Shown in pieces: positions 53,251-63,361 of a stretch of DNA of 64,000 bases. Source of the stretch: Nitrosomonadales bacterium (lineage in GTDB: Bacteria > Pseudomonadota > Gammaproteobacteria > Burkholderiales > Gallionellaceae); assembly GCA_016214695.1 (NCBI GenBank), contig JACRNY010000007.1, positions 37,160-101,159 of the forward strand, given 5' to 3'. A program made the position numbers and the translations under genes. The notes below the pieces were generated by a model. The model saw only the letters and a list, made by a program, of their open reading frames with translations. It made no database searches and was not told the origin of the DNA. Every line of letters begins with the position of its first letter. Position 1 is the stretch's first letter.

Positions 53251-54789
53251 ATGTCTGATTCCCGTGTTGCAAGCGTGCTGTCCTATCACGCACGCAGCAA
53301 ACATGCGCTGGACCGTTACGCTGCCGGACCCGGCACGCTGGACTGGGATGCGCAGCCCAAGGCCTTCCGCGATTGGGACGGCGCGCAGCGCAGCGCGTTG
53401 CCGCGCGAGATCGTTGTGTCCGATATTTCCTGGGGCGAGCTTCCCGCCCAACGTCCTTCCCTCCCGTTGACCCCGGCCAATCTCGGCTCGCTGCTACGCC
53501 TGTGCGTCGGCCTCACCGCCTGGAAAGAATACGGCGGGGCGCGCTGGTCGCTGCGCGCGCATCCCTCGTCCGGCAACCTGCATCCCACCGAGACCTGGCT
53601 CATCACCGCCGCCGTGGAGGGGATGGAAGACGGTCTGTACCACTATCACAATCTCTACCACGGCCTGGAACGCCGCGCGTGGGGCAGTGCCGCGCAAACC
53701 GGCGGCGTCTGGCTGGGCTTCAGTTCCATCCATTGGCGCGAGGCATGGAAGTACGGCGAACGCGCCTTCCGCTATTGCCAGCTCGACATGGGCCATGTGC
53801 TTGCTGCCGTGAGTTACGCGGCGGCACTGCACGGCTGGAAGCCGCGCCTGTTGTTGCGCAGCACGGCAGACATCGCGCACGCGCTGGGAACCGACCGCGC
53901 AGAGGAATTTGCCGGCGTGGAAAGCGAAGAGGCGGAAGTGATCGTCGCACTGCACGCGACAGATGCCGCCTTGCCGACAGACTGGCAACATTGGGCAGGC
54001 AAGCCCGGCTTGCTCGACGCGCGGCCCCTGTATCAGTGGCCGGTAATCGAAGAAGTCGCCCATGCCACGCGCGGCACGCCGCCAACCGCATCCGTGCCGC
54101 CGGTCGCCATCCCCGCGCGCGACGAAGATATCCGCGCCGCACAAGTCATCCTGAAACGGCGCAGCGCGCAGACCTTCGATGGCGCATCGGTGATGCCGCA
54201 AACCCTGTTCAAACGCATGCTGGCCAGCTTGTTGCCCGGCCGCTCGCCGGTGTGGGAGATGTGGCCGCATGCCGCCCGCGTGCATCCGGTGCTGCTGGTG
54301 CATCGCGTCGAAGGTGTCGCGCCCGGCGTGTATGTGCTGCCGCGCAGCGGGGCGGCGAAGGAAGAGATGCGTGCCGCCTTCCGCGACACCTTTACCTGGC
54401 AAGCGGTCGACGCCGCAGTGCCCATGTTCCAGCTCATCGCCGCGCGCGCAGGCAAGACCGCGCGCACCCTGTCCTGCCATCAGGACATCGCCACCGATTG
54501 CGCCGTCACCTTCATCATGCTGGCCGAATTCGCCGCCCCCGTTGCCGCCGATCCGGCTGCCTACCGCCACCTGCACTGGGAGGCGGGCATGCTGGGGCAC
54601 ATCGTCACGCTCGAAGCCGAAGCCGCCGGATGGCGCGGCACCGGCATCGGCTGCTTCTTCGACGATGCGGTGCATGAAGTGCTCGGCTTGCAGGACGACC
54701 GCTTCCAGGTGATCTATCACTACGCCGTCGGCATGGCGCTGGACGACCCGCGCATCTCCACCTTACCCGCCTACGAGGAAGCAATATGA
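53251..54789 (+). CDS. Tandem (SagB-type) nitroreductase family protein
   Basis: 512 aa with two nitroreductase-like halves: first RAHPSSGNLHPTETWLI and GERAFRYCQLDMGHVLAAV (about 110-200), second RRSAQTFDGASVMPQ, HWEAGMLGHIVTLEAEAAGW and GIGCFFDDAVHEVLGLQD (about 305-480). FMN is expected. The SagB-like class catalyses azoline oxidation in peptide maturation, but no precursor peptide or YcaO is nearby, so another redox role in nif is possible. Starts 3 bp after nifZ; stop overlaps the ankyrin gene. Confidence 0.88.
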   Translation: MSDSRVASVLSYHARSKHALDRYAAGPGTLDWDAQPKAFRDWDGAQRSALPREIVVSDISWGELPAQRPSLPLTPANLGSLLRLCVGLTAWKEYGGARWSLRAHPSSGNLHPTETWLITAAVEGMEDGLYHYHNLYHGLERRAWGSAAQTGGVWLGFSSIHWREAWKYGERAFRYCQLDMGHVLAAVSYAAALHGWKPRLLLRSTADIAHALGTDRAEEFAGVESEEAEVIVALHATDAALPTDWQHWAGKPGLLDARPLYQWPVIEEVAHATRGTPPTASVPPVAIPARDEDIRAAQVILKRRSAQTFDGASVMPQTLFKRMLASLLPGRSPVWEMWPHAARVHPVLLVHRVEGVAPGVYVLPRSGAAKEEMRAAFRDTFTWQAVDAAVPMFQLIAARAGKTARTLSCHQDIATDCAVTFIMLAEFAAPVAADPAAYRHLHWEAGMLGHIVTLEAEAAGWRGTGIGCFFDDAVHEVLGLQDDRFQVIYHYAVGMALDDPRISTLPAYEEAI

Positions 54790-55256
54790 ATGACAACCAA
54801 CTCAAGTGCTGGCTGGTGCAGGCCGGCCTGCCGGTGAGCGACCCGCTGCAAAGCGGCATCGACCGCGCGTTGACCGACGGCACCACGCCGCTGATGTATG
54901 CGGCGCGCGTGGGCGATGTCGATGCACTGCAAGCCCTGCTCGCGCGCGGTGCGAATCCGGCATTGCTGAATGCGGACGGTAACGGCGCACTGTGGTTCGC
55001 CTGCTTCGCCGACAGCGAAGCGGGGGCGAGCGCGCTCATCAAGGCGGGTGCGCCGCTAGACACGCAGAACGTCAACGGAGCCACCGCGCTGATCTACTGT
55101 GCCTCGGCAGGCAAGACGCCGCTGGTGCGCCTGCTGCTGGGTGCGGGTGCCAACCCGGGACTGATGACACTGGACGATTTCACCGCGCTGGAACTGGCGG
55201 CCAACATCCACTGCATGCGGATGCTCAAGGAAGCGAAGGAGGGCGCGCATGTCTGA
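54786..55256 (+). CDS. Ankyrin-repeat protein
   Basis: 156 aa with about four ankyrin repeats: GTTPLMYAARVGDVDALQAL, GNGALWFACFADSEAGASAL and GATALIYCASAGKTPLVRLL. A scaffold for protein contact. Coupled to the nitroreductase (ATGA) and to the following gene (8-bp overlap). Confidence 0.9.
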   Translation: MNDNQLKCWLVQAGLPVSDPLQSGIDRALTDGTTPLMYAARVGDVDALQALLARGANPALLNADGNGALWFACFADSEAGASALIKAGAPLDTQNVNGATALIYCASAGKTPLVRLLLGAGANPGLMTLDDFTALELAANIHCMRMLKEAKEGAHV

Positions 55257-55566
55257 GTCGGCATCTTTCGCCGTCAGCAGCGTGCAGCATCGCGTGCTGG
55301 GCAAACAGATACGATTGCAACTCGCCGACGATCTTGTCTTGCGCCTCACACCCGCCGAAGCCTCCAGCCTCTCCTTCGCCCTCGTCGCCGTGCGCAACGG
55401 CATCAGCCCGGAACGCGAGATCTACATGAGTCCGATCGCCAGCGACGACGGCTTCGTCGGCACCGTGCTCGACTCGGGCATGAGCGTCGCCATGCCGGAA
55501 GGAACGCTCGAACTGGATTGGGCCAGGGTCGGGAAGTTGGCTGAAATGCTGGCGGCCGCCATTTGA
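55249..55566 (+). CDS. Nif-operon hypothetical protein
   Basis: 105 aa, soluble: VQHRVLGKQIRLQLADDLVL and SPIASDDGFVGTVLDSGMSV. Last gene of the long nifE operon before a Family B repeat pair that may end transcription. Family not recognised. Confidence 0.65.
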   Translation: MSESASFAVSSVQHRVLGKQIRLQLADDLVLRLTPAEASSLSFALVAVRNGISPEREIYMSPIASDDGFVGTVLDSGMSVAMPEGTLELDWARVGKLAEMLAAAI

Positions 55567-55580
55567 TTCCACAAACTCAT

Positions 55581-55680
55581 TCCCCACTTTGTAAAAAGGG
55601 GGCGAGGGGGGATTTGCAGTTGCGGCACTTCAGCACAGAATCTTCAAATCCCCCTCAATCCCCCTTTTCTAAAGGGGGAA
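55581..55680. repeat. Family B inverted repeat pair at the end of the nifE operon
   Basis: TTCCCCACTTTGTAAAAAGG and CCCCCTTTTCTAAAGGGGG hairpins. The 292-bp gap 55567-55858 is otherwise filled by a Family E repeat and an A+T-rich stretch. Confidence 0.88.
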
Positions 55681-55751
55681 GAATATGTGGATTGCTTTGC
55701 TGCAAGCGGTTAACTCAGTAGAATCCGCATCCCTGCTTGTAGTTATATAAG

Positions 55752-55800
55752 CCGTTCGCCCTGCCCTTTCGACGGCCTTCCGTTCTGAGCTAGTCGAAGG
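55752..55800. repeat. Family E inverted repeat, degenerate
   Basis: CCGTTCGCCCTGCCCTTTCG followed by GTTCTGAGCTAGTCGAAGG; only parts of both arms remain. Confidence 0.6.
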
Positions 55801-55858
55801 GTGCGCACTTGAAATTAAATATCGTATCTATTCCAATAAAAAAGAATCACCCCAACCC

Positions 55859-56236
55859 ATGATAAAAATATTCTTCCGCACCCTGCGTCTCATCCTCATG
55901 CCCTTCATGCTGCTCTGGGCCAAACTGGCGACACCGAAAGGCATGGTGCGTACTGCGGAGGCGCAGCAGCAGGTCGATGAGGAATGCAGACGATTGGCGC
56001 TCTACCACTTCAAGACGTGCCCGTTCTGCATCAAGGTGCGCCACGAGATGGCCAGACTGTCTCTGCCCATCACCCTGCGCGACGCGCAGCATGACCCGGA
56101 ACATCGCGAAGCCCTGCTGCAGGGCGGCGGCAAGGTGCAGACACCGTGCCTGCGTATCATCGACGCACAAGGTCAGGTGCAGTGGATGTACGAGTCGAAC
56201 GACATCATCAAGTATCTGCAGCAGCGCTTCTCCTGA
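55859..56236 (+). CDS. Membrane-anchored glutaredoxin-like protein
   Basis: 125 aa. N-terminal hydrophobic segment (LRLILMPFMLLWAKLA), then a glutaredoxin domain with CPFC at about residues 55-58 (YHFKTCPFCIKVRHEMARL) and TPCLRIID. Thiol-disulfide exchange or Fe-S carrier work at the membrane. Convergent with the small gene of the flavodoxin operon. Confidence 0.88.
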   Translation: MIKIFFRTLRLILMPFMLLWAKLATPKGMVRTAEAQQQVDEECRRLALYHFKTCPFCIKVRHEMARLSLPITLRDAQHDPEHREALLQGGGKVQTPCLRIIDAQGQVQWMYESNDIIKYLQQRFS

Positions 56237-56247
56237 ACCGCGCAGGC

Positions 56248-56577
56248 TTATTGGTTGTAAGCGGCGCTCAATCTTTCCGAGACGAACTCGGCGCGCGAGG
56301 TGGAGTTGTTCTCCTGTCCGTGCAGCGCACACCATGCCGAGAATTCCTGCGGGATGATGCGGTATTCGAGTGCGCGCACGCCGGAGCGCTGGAACTCCCG
56401 GCGTGCGGCGATAGCCACCGCTTCCCATTTTTCGAACGAGTCCTCGAAACATTCCGGGTCTGTGGCGGAAGCTTTCACCTGCGCCCAGGTCTCCGCGGTG
56501 TACCAGGTGACGCCGATGATCATGGCCTGGCTGCGCTTCTTTGCATGCAAGCGTTGCTGGAGTGTCGGTTTCCTCAT
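56248..56577 (-). CDS. Hypothetical protein downstream of nifF
   Basis: 109 aa basic soluble protein: IIGVTWYTAETWAQVKASAT, FEDSFEKWEAVAIAARREFQ and RIIPQEFSAWCALHGQENN. Seven bp downstream of the flavodoxin gene, so in its operon. No family recognised, although it looks conserved in style. Confidence 0.65.
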   Translation of the reverse strand: MRKPTLQQRLHAKKRSQAMIIGVTWYTAETWAQVKASATDPECFEDSFEKWEAVAIAARREFQRSGVRALEYRIIPQEFSAWCALHGQENNSTSRAEFVSERLSAAYNQ

Positions 56578-56584
56578 GATGCGC

Positions 56585-57740
<1,156 letters not shown>

Positions 57741-57781
57741 GTTGTGCTCCGTTATTGATTAAGTGATGGAGCCCCATGTTC

Positions 57782-57797
57782 AGCAATAACCGTACCA
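57782..57797 (-). promoter_or_regulatory. Sigma-54 promoter of the flavodoxin operon
   Basis: Minus strand TGGTAC-GGTTA-TTGCT, one mismatch. Predicted start near 57771, 31 bases before the ATG. No TGT-N10-ACA site was seen within 160 bp upstream, so either a distant NifA site or another activator is used. Confidence 0.7.
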
Positions 57798-57870
57798 GCG
57801 CATGGTAATTTCTCAACTGACCCGGACTTGTTTACTATGGCGCCATTCGGAGAACTCCAAGTAGTCGCAA

Positions 57871-58428
57871 ATGAGCAAAGCCTTCACCCGCGAAACAGAC
57901 GACGATGACGACGATGATGTTTCCCTGCCGCCCATCCCTGCCGGCAGCAAGAACTACATCACGCCGGCCGGCTATCGCCGCCTGAAGGAAGAGTACATGC
58001 ACCTGCTGGATGTGGAGCGTCCGGCGCTGGTGCAGACCGTGCACTGGGCGGCGTCGAACGGCGACCGCTCCGAGAACGGCGACTATATATACGGCAAGAA
58101 ACGCCTGCGCGAGATCGACCGCCGCCTGCGCTTCCTCGCCAAACGGCTGGAGAACTCCGAAGTGATCGACCCGGCGCAACGCCAGGGTTGCGAGCAGGTG
58201 TTCTTCGGCGCGACCGTCACCGTCTGCCACGGCGACGGCAGCGAGCGCACCTACAGCATCGTCGGTATCGACGAAGCCAACGCCGGCAAGGGCCACATCA
58301 GCTGGGTGTCGCCGCTGGCGCGCACGCTGCTCAAGGCGCGCGCGGATGATGCGGTGGTGTTGCAGCTTCCCGAGGGTGTCGACGAGCTGGTGGTGGTCGA
58401 GGTGGTGTACCGGCACATCGAGTTGTGA
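57871..58428 (+). CDS. greB: Transcription elongation factor GreB
   Basis: 185 aa. N-terminal coiled-coil domain with the acidic tip (AASNGDRSENGDYIYGKKRL) and C-terminal FKBP-like domain (YSIVGIDEANAGKGHISWVSPLARTLL). Rescues backtracked RNA polymerase. An Asp-rich tract (DDDDDDD) near residue 10 is unusual but harmless. Marks the end of the nif region. Confidence 0.94.
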   Translation: MSKAFTRETDDDDDDDVSLPPIPAGSKNYITPAGYRRLKEEYMHLLDVERPALVQTVHWAASNGDRSENGDYIYGKKRLREIDRRLRFLAKRLENSEVIDPAQRQGCEQVFFGATVTVCHGDGSERTYSIVGIDEANAGKGHISWVSPLARTLLKARADDAVVLQLPEGVDELVVVEVVYRHIEL

Positions 58429-58447
58429 GGGGATAACGCTTTTGTGC

Positions 58448-58473
58448 AAGCCGGCAGACATGCCGGCTTTTTT
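58448..58473 (+). terminator. Rho-independent terminator of greB
   Basis: Stem AAGCCGGCA / TGCCGGCTT, loop GACA, then TTTTTT. Confidence 0.92.
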
Positions 58474-58491
58474 ATTGCGCCAGCCCGATCT

Positions 58492-58526
58492 AATTCAGTC
58501 GCTTGACTTAATCAAATGACTGAATT
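58492..58526. promoter_or_regulatory. Probable TetR operator
   Basis: Near-perfect palindrome with arms AATTCAGTC and GACTGAATT and inner TTGA / TCAA, centred near 58509, 36 bp before the TetR gene. Such ATTCAGT operators are typical for regulators of RND efflux genes. Confidence 0.75.
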
Positions 58527-58561
58527 ACCGTGGCACATCTTTCTCGATTCCGGATCAAGAC

Positions 58562-59269
58562 ATGATCGCCAAAAAAGAACCCCGCTGCCTGCTGCTGCAA
58601 ACCGCGCAGCGTCTGCTCGGACACCAGCCGACCTCGCAGGAGGAGACGCGCTGGCGCCTGCTGCAGGCGGCGACCGAGGTGTTCTCCGAGGTCGGTTACC
58701 ACGCCGCCACCACGCGCGAGATATGCAAACGCGCCCAGGTCAATCTGGCTTCCATCCACTACTACTACGGCGACAAGGCGGAGTTGTACCGCGAGGTGTT
58801 CCGCCTGCCTTTCCTGAGCGAGTGCAACACCTTTGCCTCGCTGGATATCGCGGATGTTTCGCTGGAAGAGGGGCTGCGTGCCTTCTATCAATGGTTCTTC
58901 CCCCCGGTTGCGGAGGAGGACCCGATGTTGAAGCTGTTCATGCGCCTGCATGCGCGCGAGGAGGCTGAGCCCAGCGGCGTGCTGGGCGATGCCATGCTGC
59001 AGGCGCTGCGTCCCAATCACGAGAAGGTGCAGTCCCTGTTGTGTCGCGAATTCGGGCTTAAGAAGCCGGATGTCGATGTGGACCGGCTGACTTTCTCGCT
59101 GCTCGGCCAGGCCACGGTGTATTTCCACAATCGTGCAGCGCTCGATCATTTCTCTCCCAATCTGCTCGGCGGCCAGAAGGCGCAGGAGACCATGGTGGAA
59201 CGGCTGGTCGGCTACGCCGTCGCGCTGGTCGAATCCGAGCGCAAGCGGCGTGCGAAGGCAAAGAAGTAG
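58562..59269 (+). CDS. TetR family regulator (CerR-like C-terminal domain)
   Basis: 235 aa: N-terminal HTH (RWRLLQAATEVFSEVGYHAA, TTREICKRAQVNLASIHYYY), then a C-terminal ligand domain of the DUF1956 type. Likely represses itself and the efflux genes that follow 62 bp downstream. Start ATG 58562. Confidence 0.9.
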   Translation: MIAKKEPRCLLLQTAQRLLGHQPTSQEETRWRLLQAATEVFSEVGYHAATTREICKRAQVNLASIHYYYGDKAELYREVFRLPFLSECNTFASLDIADVSLEEGLRAFYQWFFPPVAEEDPMLKLFMRLHAREEAEPSGVLGDAMLQALRPNHEKVQSLLCREFGLKKPDVDVDRLTFSLLGQATVYFHNRAALDHFSPNLLGGQKAQETMVERLVGYAVALVESERKRRAKAKK

Positions 59270-59331
59270 TCCTCTCCCCAAATATGCAGAACACAAGAAC
59301 GAAACAGCAGCGCCCTGAAAGGAAGAACAAC

Positions 59332-60261
59332 ATGAACACCAACATCCTGTCCAATCGTCTGCTTCACAAGATCGCCCTGTCCGGCCTGGTGCTGGCCGGA
59401 GCTGCGTTCTGGCTGATGCCGCACGGCGTGGCGGAACAGCAGACTTCCTCGACCAGCCGTCCGGCACTGACGGTGCGCACCGCGACATTGCAGGCCGACA
59501 AGTGGTCGCGCAGCCTGTCGGCGAACGGCAGCATCCTGCCCTGGCAGGAGGCCATCATCAGCGCGCAGGTGCAGGGGCTGCGCATCGCCGAAGTCAAGGT
59601 CAGCATCGGCGACCATGTGCAGCAGGGCGATGTGCTGGTGACGCTGGACAACTTCGCGCGCCTCGGCGGCGACACTTCCGAGCGCACTGCGCAGGGCCGC
59701 ATCGTGGCGCCGGATTCCGGCGTCATCTCGGCGGCGAACGCCAACGTCGGGTCCATGGCGCAACCCGGCGTGGAACTGTTCCGCCTGATCCGCAAGGGCC
59801 GCCTGGAATGGCGCGCCGATCTCACTGCCGAAGAATTGATGCTGATCCGCAGGGGAATGAGCGCGGAGATCGTCGTCGGCGAGGGACGCGTCATCAGGGG
59901 CACGGTGCGCGCGATCTCGCCGTCGGTGGATGCGCAGACCCGTTACGGCTATGCGCTGGTCAGCCTGCCCGACAGCAGCGGCATCATCGCCGGCGCCTTC
60001 GCGCGCGGTACCTTCGATGTCAGCGGCGGCAAGAAGAGTCTGCAGTCGCTGCCGCAATCCGCCGTGTTGCAGCGCGGCAGCAAGAGCTATGTGCTGGTGG
60101 TGGGGGCGGACAGTCGTGTGCAGGAGCGAATGGTGACGGTGGGCCAGCGCAACGGCGACCGCATCGAGATCAAACAGGGATTGAAGGCGGGCGAGGCCGT
60201 CGTCGAGAGCGGCGGGGCCTTCCTCACCGAAGGCGATCTGGTCCAGGTCGTGAAAGGTTAA
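59332..60261 (+). CDS. RND efflux periplasmic adaptor (short form)
   Basis: 309 aa. N-terminal signal or anchor (LSGLVLAGAAFWLMPHG), lipoyl/barrel-sandwich halves IISAQVQGLRIAEVKVSIGD and GRIVAPDSGVISAANANVGS, then beta-barrel domain. The alpha-helical hairpin that normally splits the lipoyl halves (60-80 residues) is reduced to about 20 residues (VTLDNFARLGGDTSERTAQG), a notable deletion for an adaptor that should reach TolC. Chosen ATG has GAAAGGAAG. Confidence 0.86.
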   Translation: MNTNILSNRLLHKIALSGLVLAGAAFWLMPHGVAEQQTSSTSRPALTVRTATLQADKWSRSLSANGSILPWQEAIISAQVQGLRIAEVKVSIGDHVQQGDVLVTLDNFARLGGDTSERTAQGRIVAPDSGVISAANANVGSMAQPGVELFRLIRKGRLEWRADLTAEELMLIRRGMSAEIVVGEGRVIRGTVRAISPSVDAQTRYGYALVSLPDSSGIIAGAFARGTFDVSGGKKSLQSLPQSAVLQRGSKSYVLVVGADSRVQERMVTVGQRNGDRIEIKQGLKAGEAVVESGGAFLTEGDLVQVVKG

Positions 60262-60264
60262 ACG

Positions 60265-63200
60265 ATGAACGTCTCCTCCTGGTCCATCCGCAACCCGACG
60301 CCGGCGATCCTCGCTTTCGTCATGCTCACGCTGATGGGCATCATGGGCTTCCGCGCCATGAAGATCCAGCAGTTCCCCGACATCGATCTGCCGACCGTGA
60401 CTGTGACGGCTAGCTTGCCCGGCGCCTCGCCGGCGCAGATGGAGACCGAGGTGGCGCGCAAGCTGGAGAACTCGCTCGCCAACACGCAGGGCCTCAAACA
60501 CCTGTACACCAAGGTGCAGGATGGCACGGTGACCATCACCGCCGAATTCCGCCTGGAGAAGGACACCCAGGAAGCGGTGGAGGATGTGCGCTCGGCGGTC
60601 ACGCGCGTGCGTTCCGATCTGCCGAAGGAGCTGCGCGATCCCATCGTCGCCAAGATGGAACTCAGCGGCATGCCCATCCTGACCTACACCATCGCCTCGC
60701 AGGGCATGAGCGACGAGGAGCTGTCGTGGTTCGTCGATAACACCGTGACCAAGTCGCTGCTGTCGGTGCGCGGCGTCGGGGCGGTGAGCCGCGTCGGCGG
60801 CGTCACGCGCCAGATCAGCGTCGAGCTCGATCCGGCCAAACTGCTGGCGTTGAATGCGACGGCATCGGAAGTCTCGCAGCAGCTGCGCCTGATCCAGCAG
60901 GAAGCCTCGGGTGGACGTTCCGACATCGGCGGCATGGAGCAGTCGGTGCGCACCATCGCAACGGTGCGCACGGCGGAAGACATCGCCGGCATCGAGATCG
61001 GTTTGTCCGACGGCCGCCATGTGCGCCTGGATCAGGTGGCCTATGTCAGCGACACTGTGGCGGAGCGGCGCACGGCGGCACTGTTGAACGGGCGCGAGGT
61101 GGTCGGTTTCGAGATCACCCGTTCGCGCGGCTACGGCGAGATCGAAGTGGCGGAAGGCGTCGCCAGAGTGCTGGATAAGTTGAAGGCGGAGCGTCCCGAC
61201 ATCGTCATCACCGAGGCGTTCAACTTTGTCGACCCGGTGGAAGAGAACTACATCGGTTCGATGAACCTGCTGTACGAGGGCGCGGCGCTCGCGGTGCTGG
61301 TGGTGTTCGTGTTCCTGCGCAACGTGCGCGCCACCGTGGTGGCGGCGACCGCCTTGCCGCTGGCGGTGATACCGACCTTCGCCGTGATGTATTTCATGGG
61401 GTTCACCGTCAACGTGGTGACGCTGTTGTCGCTGTCGCTGGTGGTGGGTGTGCTGGTGGACGATGCCATCGTCGAGATCGAGAACATCATGCGCCACCTC
61501 GAGATGGGCAAGACGCCGTACCAGGCGGCGATGGAGGCGGCCGACGAGATCGGCCTGGCGGTGATCGCCACCACTTTCACGCTGGTCGCGGTGTTCCTGC
61601 CGACCGCCTTCATGGGCGGCGTGCCCGGCAAGTTCTTCGTGCAGTTCGGCTGGACCGCGGCGATCGCAGTGCTGTTCTCGCTGGTGGTCGCGCGCATGCT
61701 GACGCCGATGATGTCGGCCTATTTCCTCAAACCGCGCGTGTCGCATGAGTTGCCGGGATGGATAACGCTGTACCTGAAATGGGCGACCTGGTGTCTGGGC
61801 AACCGCATCAAGACCTTGCTGGGGGCGGCGGTGTTCTTCTTCGGTTCGTTCATGCTGGTGCCGCTGCTGCCGAAAGGTTTTGTACCGCCAGACGATCTGT
61901 CGCAGTCGCAGGTGACCTTGAATCTGCCGCCGGGCAGCAACTTCGAGCAATCCTACCGCATCGCCGAACAGGCACGCGGGATCGTGGCGCAGAACCCCCA
62001 TGTGACCCTGATCTATACCGCCATCGGCGGCGGCAACGCGGGCGGCGATCCGTTCGCGCCGAGCGGCGCCAGCGACGTGCGCAAGGTCACGCTGACCCTG
62101 AATTTCACCCGCCGCCAGGACCGCGACATCAGCAAGCAGGAGATCGAATCGCAGTTGCGCGACGCATTGCAGGTCATCCCCGGCGTGCGCACCAAGGTCG
62201 GCCTGGCCGGGTCGAACGAGAAATACGTGCTGGTGCTGGCGGGCGAAGATGGGCAGGTGCTGTCCGAGCACGCGCAGAAGGTGGCGCGCGAACTGCGCAC
62301 CATCCCCGGCATCGGCAACGTCACTTCGACTTCCAGTCTGGTGCGTCCCGAACTGGTGGTGCGTCCCGACTTCGCGCGTGCGGCCGATCTGGGGGTGACC
62401 TCGGCGGCCATCGCCGACACGCTGCGTGTCGCCACGGCTGGCGATTACGACCAGGCACTGGCCAAGCTCAACCTCTCCGATCGCCAGATCCCGGTGGTGG
62501 TGAAGTTGCGTGCCGATGCGCGGCAGGACCTGGAGCTGTTGTCGCGTCTGGTGGTGCAGGGTTCGCATGGCCCGGTGATGCTGGGCAGCGTGGCGGATCT
62601 GAGCATCGAGAGCGGCCCCGCCGAGATCGACCGCTACGACCGCATGCGCAACATCAACTTCGAGATCGAGCTCAACCAGCAGCCGCTGGGCGAAGTGGAG
62701 GCGCAAGCCATCGCACTGCCCAGTCTCAAGGAGTTGCCTCCGGGCGTGATCCGCACCTCGGTGGGCGATGCCGAGGCGATGGCCGACCTGTTCGACAGTT
62801 TCGCATTGGCGATGCTGACCGGCGTGTTGTGCATCTACGTGGTGCTGGTGTTGCTGTTCAAGGACTTCATGCAGCCGGCCACCATCCTGGCGGCACTGGT
62901 GCTGTCGGTGCCGGGCGCCTTCCTGGCGCTGTTCGTCACGCATTCCGCGCTGTCGATGCCGTCCATGATCGGGCTGATCATGCTGATGGGCATCGCCACC
63001 AAGAATTCCATTTTGCTGGTGGAATACGCCATCGTGTCGCGGCGCGAGCGCGGCATGAACCGCGCCGAAGCGCTGCTCGATGCGTGCAAGAAACGCGCAC
63101 GCCCGATCGTGATGACGACACTGGCGATGGGTGCGGGTATGCTGCCGGTGGCGCTGGGCATCGGCGTCGACCCGAGCTTCCGTGCGCCGATGGCCATCGT

Positions 63201-63330
63201 GGTGATCGGCGGTCTGATCACCTCCACCTTCCTCAGCCTGCTGGTGATCCCGGTGGTGTTCACCTATGTGGACGACTGGATCGAGTGGGCGCGAGCCAAG
63301 GTCAGGAAACTCAGGCACGCGCATGCATGA
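60265..63330 (+). CDS. RND efflux permease (HAE1/AcrB family)
   Basis: 1021 aa: NPTPAILAFVMLTLMG start, two large periplasmic loops and 12 helices; proton-relay Asp pair in VVGVLVDDAIVEIENI and the second-half signature SMIGLIMLMGIATKNSILLV. Proton-driven export of hydrophobic compounds. Three bp after the adaptor gene. Confidence 0.95.
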   Translation: MNVSSWSIRNPTPAILAFVMLTLMGIMGFRAMKIQQFPDIDLPTVTVTASLPGASPAQMETEVARKLENSLANTQGLKHLYTKVQDGTVTITAEFRLEKDTQEAVEDVRSAVTRVRSDLPKELRDPIVAKMELSGMPILTYTIASQGMSDEELSWFVDNTVTKSLLSVRGVGAVSRVGGVTRQISVELDPAKLLALNATASEVSQQLRLIQQEASGGRSDIGGMEQSVRTIATVRTAEDIAGIEIGLSDGRHVRLDQVAYVSDTVAERRTAALLNGREVVGFEITRSRGYGEIEVAEGVARVLDKLKAERPDIVITEAFNFVDPVEENYIGSMNLLYEGAALAVLVVFVFLRNVRATVVAATALPLAVIPTFAVMYFMGFTVNVVTLLSLSLVVGVLVDDAIVEIENIMRHLEMGKTPYQAAMEAADEIGLAVIATTFTLVAVFLPTAFMGGVPGKFFVQFGWTAAIAVLFSLVVARMLTPMMSAYFLKPRVSHELPGWITLYLKWATWCLGNRIKTLLGAAVFFFGSFMLVPLLPKGFVPPDDLSQSQVTLNLPPGSNFEQSYRIAEQARGIVAQNPHVTLIYTAIGGGNAGGDPFAPSGASDVRKVTLTLNFTRRQDRDISKQEIESQLRDALQVIPGVRTKVGLAGSNEKYVLVLAGEDGQVLSEHAQKVARELRTIPGIGNVTSTSSLVRPELVVRPDFARAADLGVTSAAIADTLRVATAGDYDQALAKLNLSDRQIPVVVKLRADARQDLELLSRLVVQGSHGPVMLGSVADLSIESGPAEIDRYDRMRNINFEIELNQQPLGEVEAQAIALPSLKELPPGVIRTSVGDAEAMADLFDSFALAMLTGVLCIYVVLVLLFKDFMQPATILAALVLSVPGAFLALFVTHSALSMPSMIGLIMLMGIATKNSILLVEYAIVSRRERGMNRAEALLDACKKRARPIVMTTLAMGAGMLPVALGIGVDPSFRAPMAIVVIGGLITSTFLSLLVIPVVFTYVDDWIEWARAKVRKLRHAHA

Positions 63331-63361
63331 TGGCGGACAGATATCAAAACTGGAGACTACG

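Noticed and set aside
53251..54789. A thiazole/oxazole-modified peptide cluster based on the SagB-like protein
   Set aside because: No YcaO, E1-like protein or precursor peptide is nearby; the context is nif.
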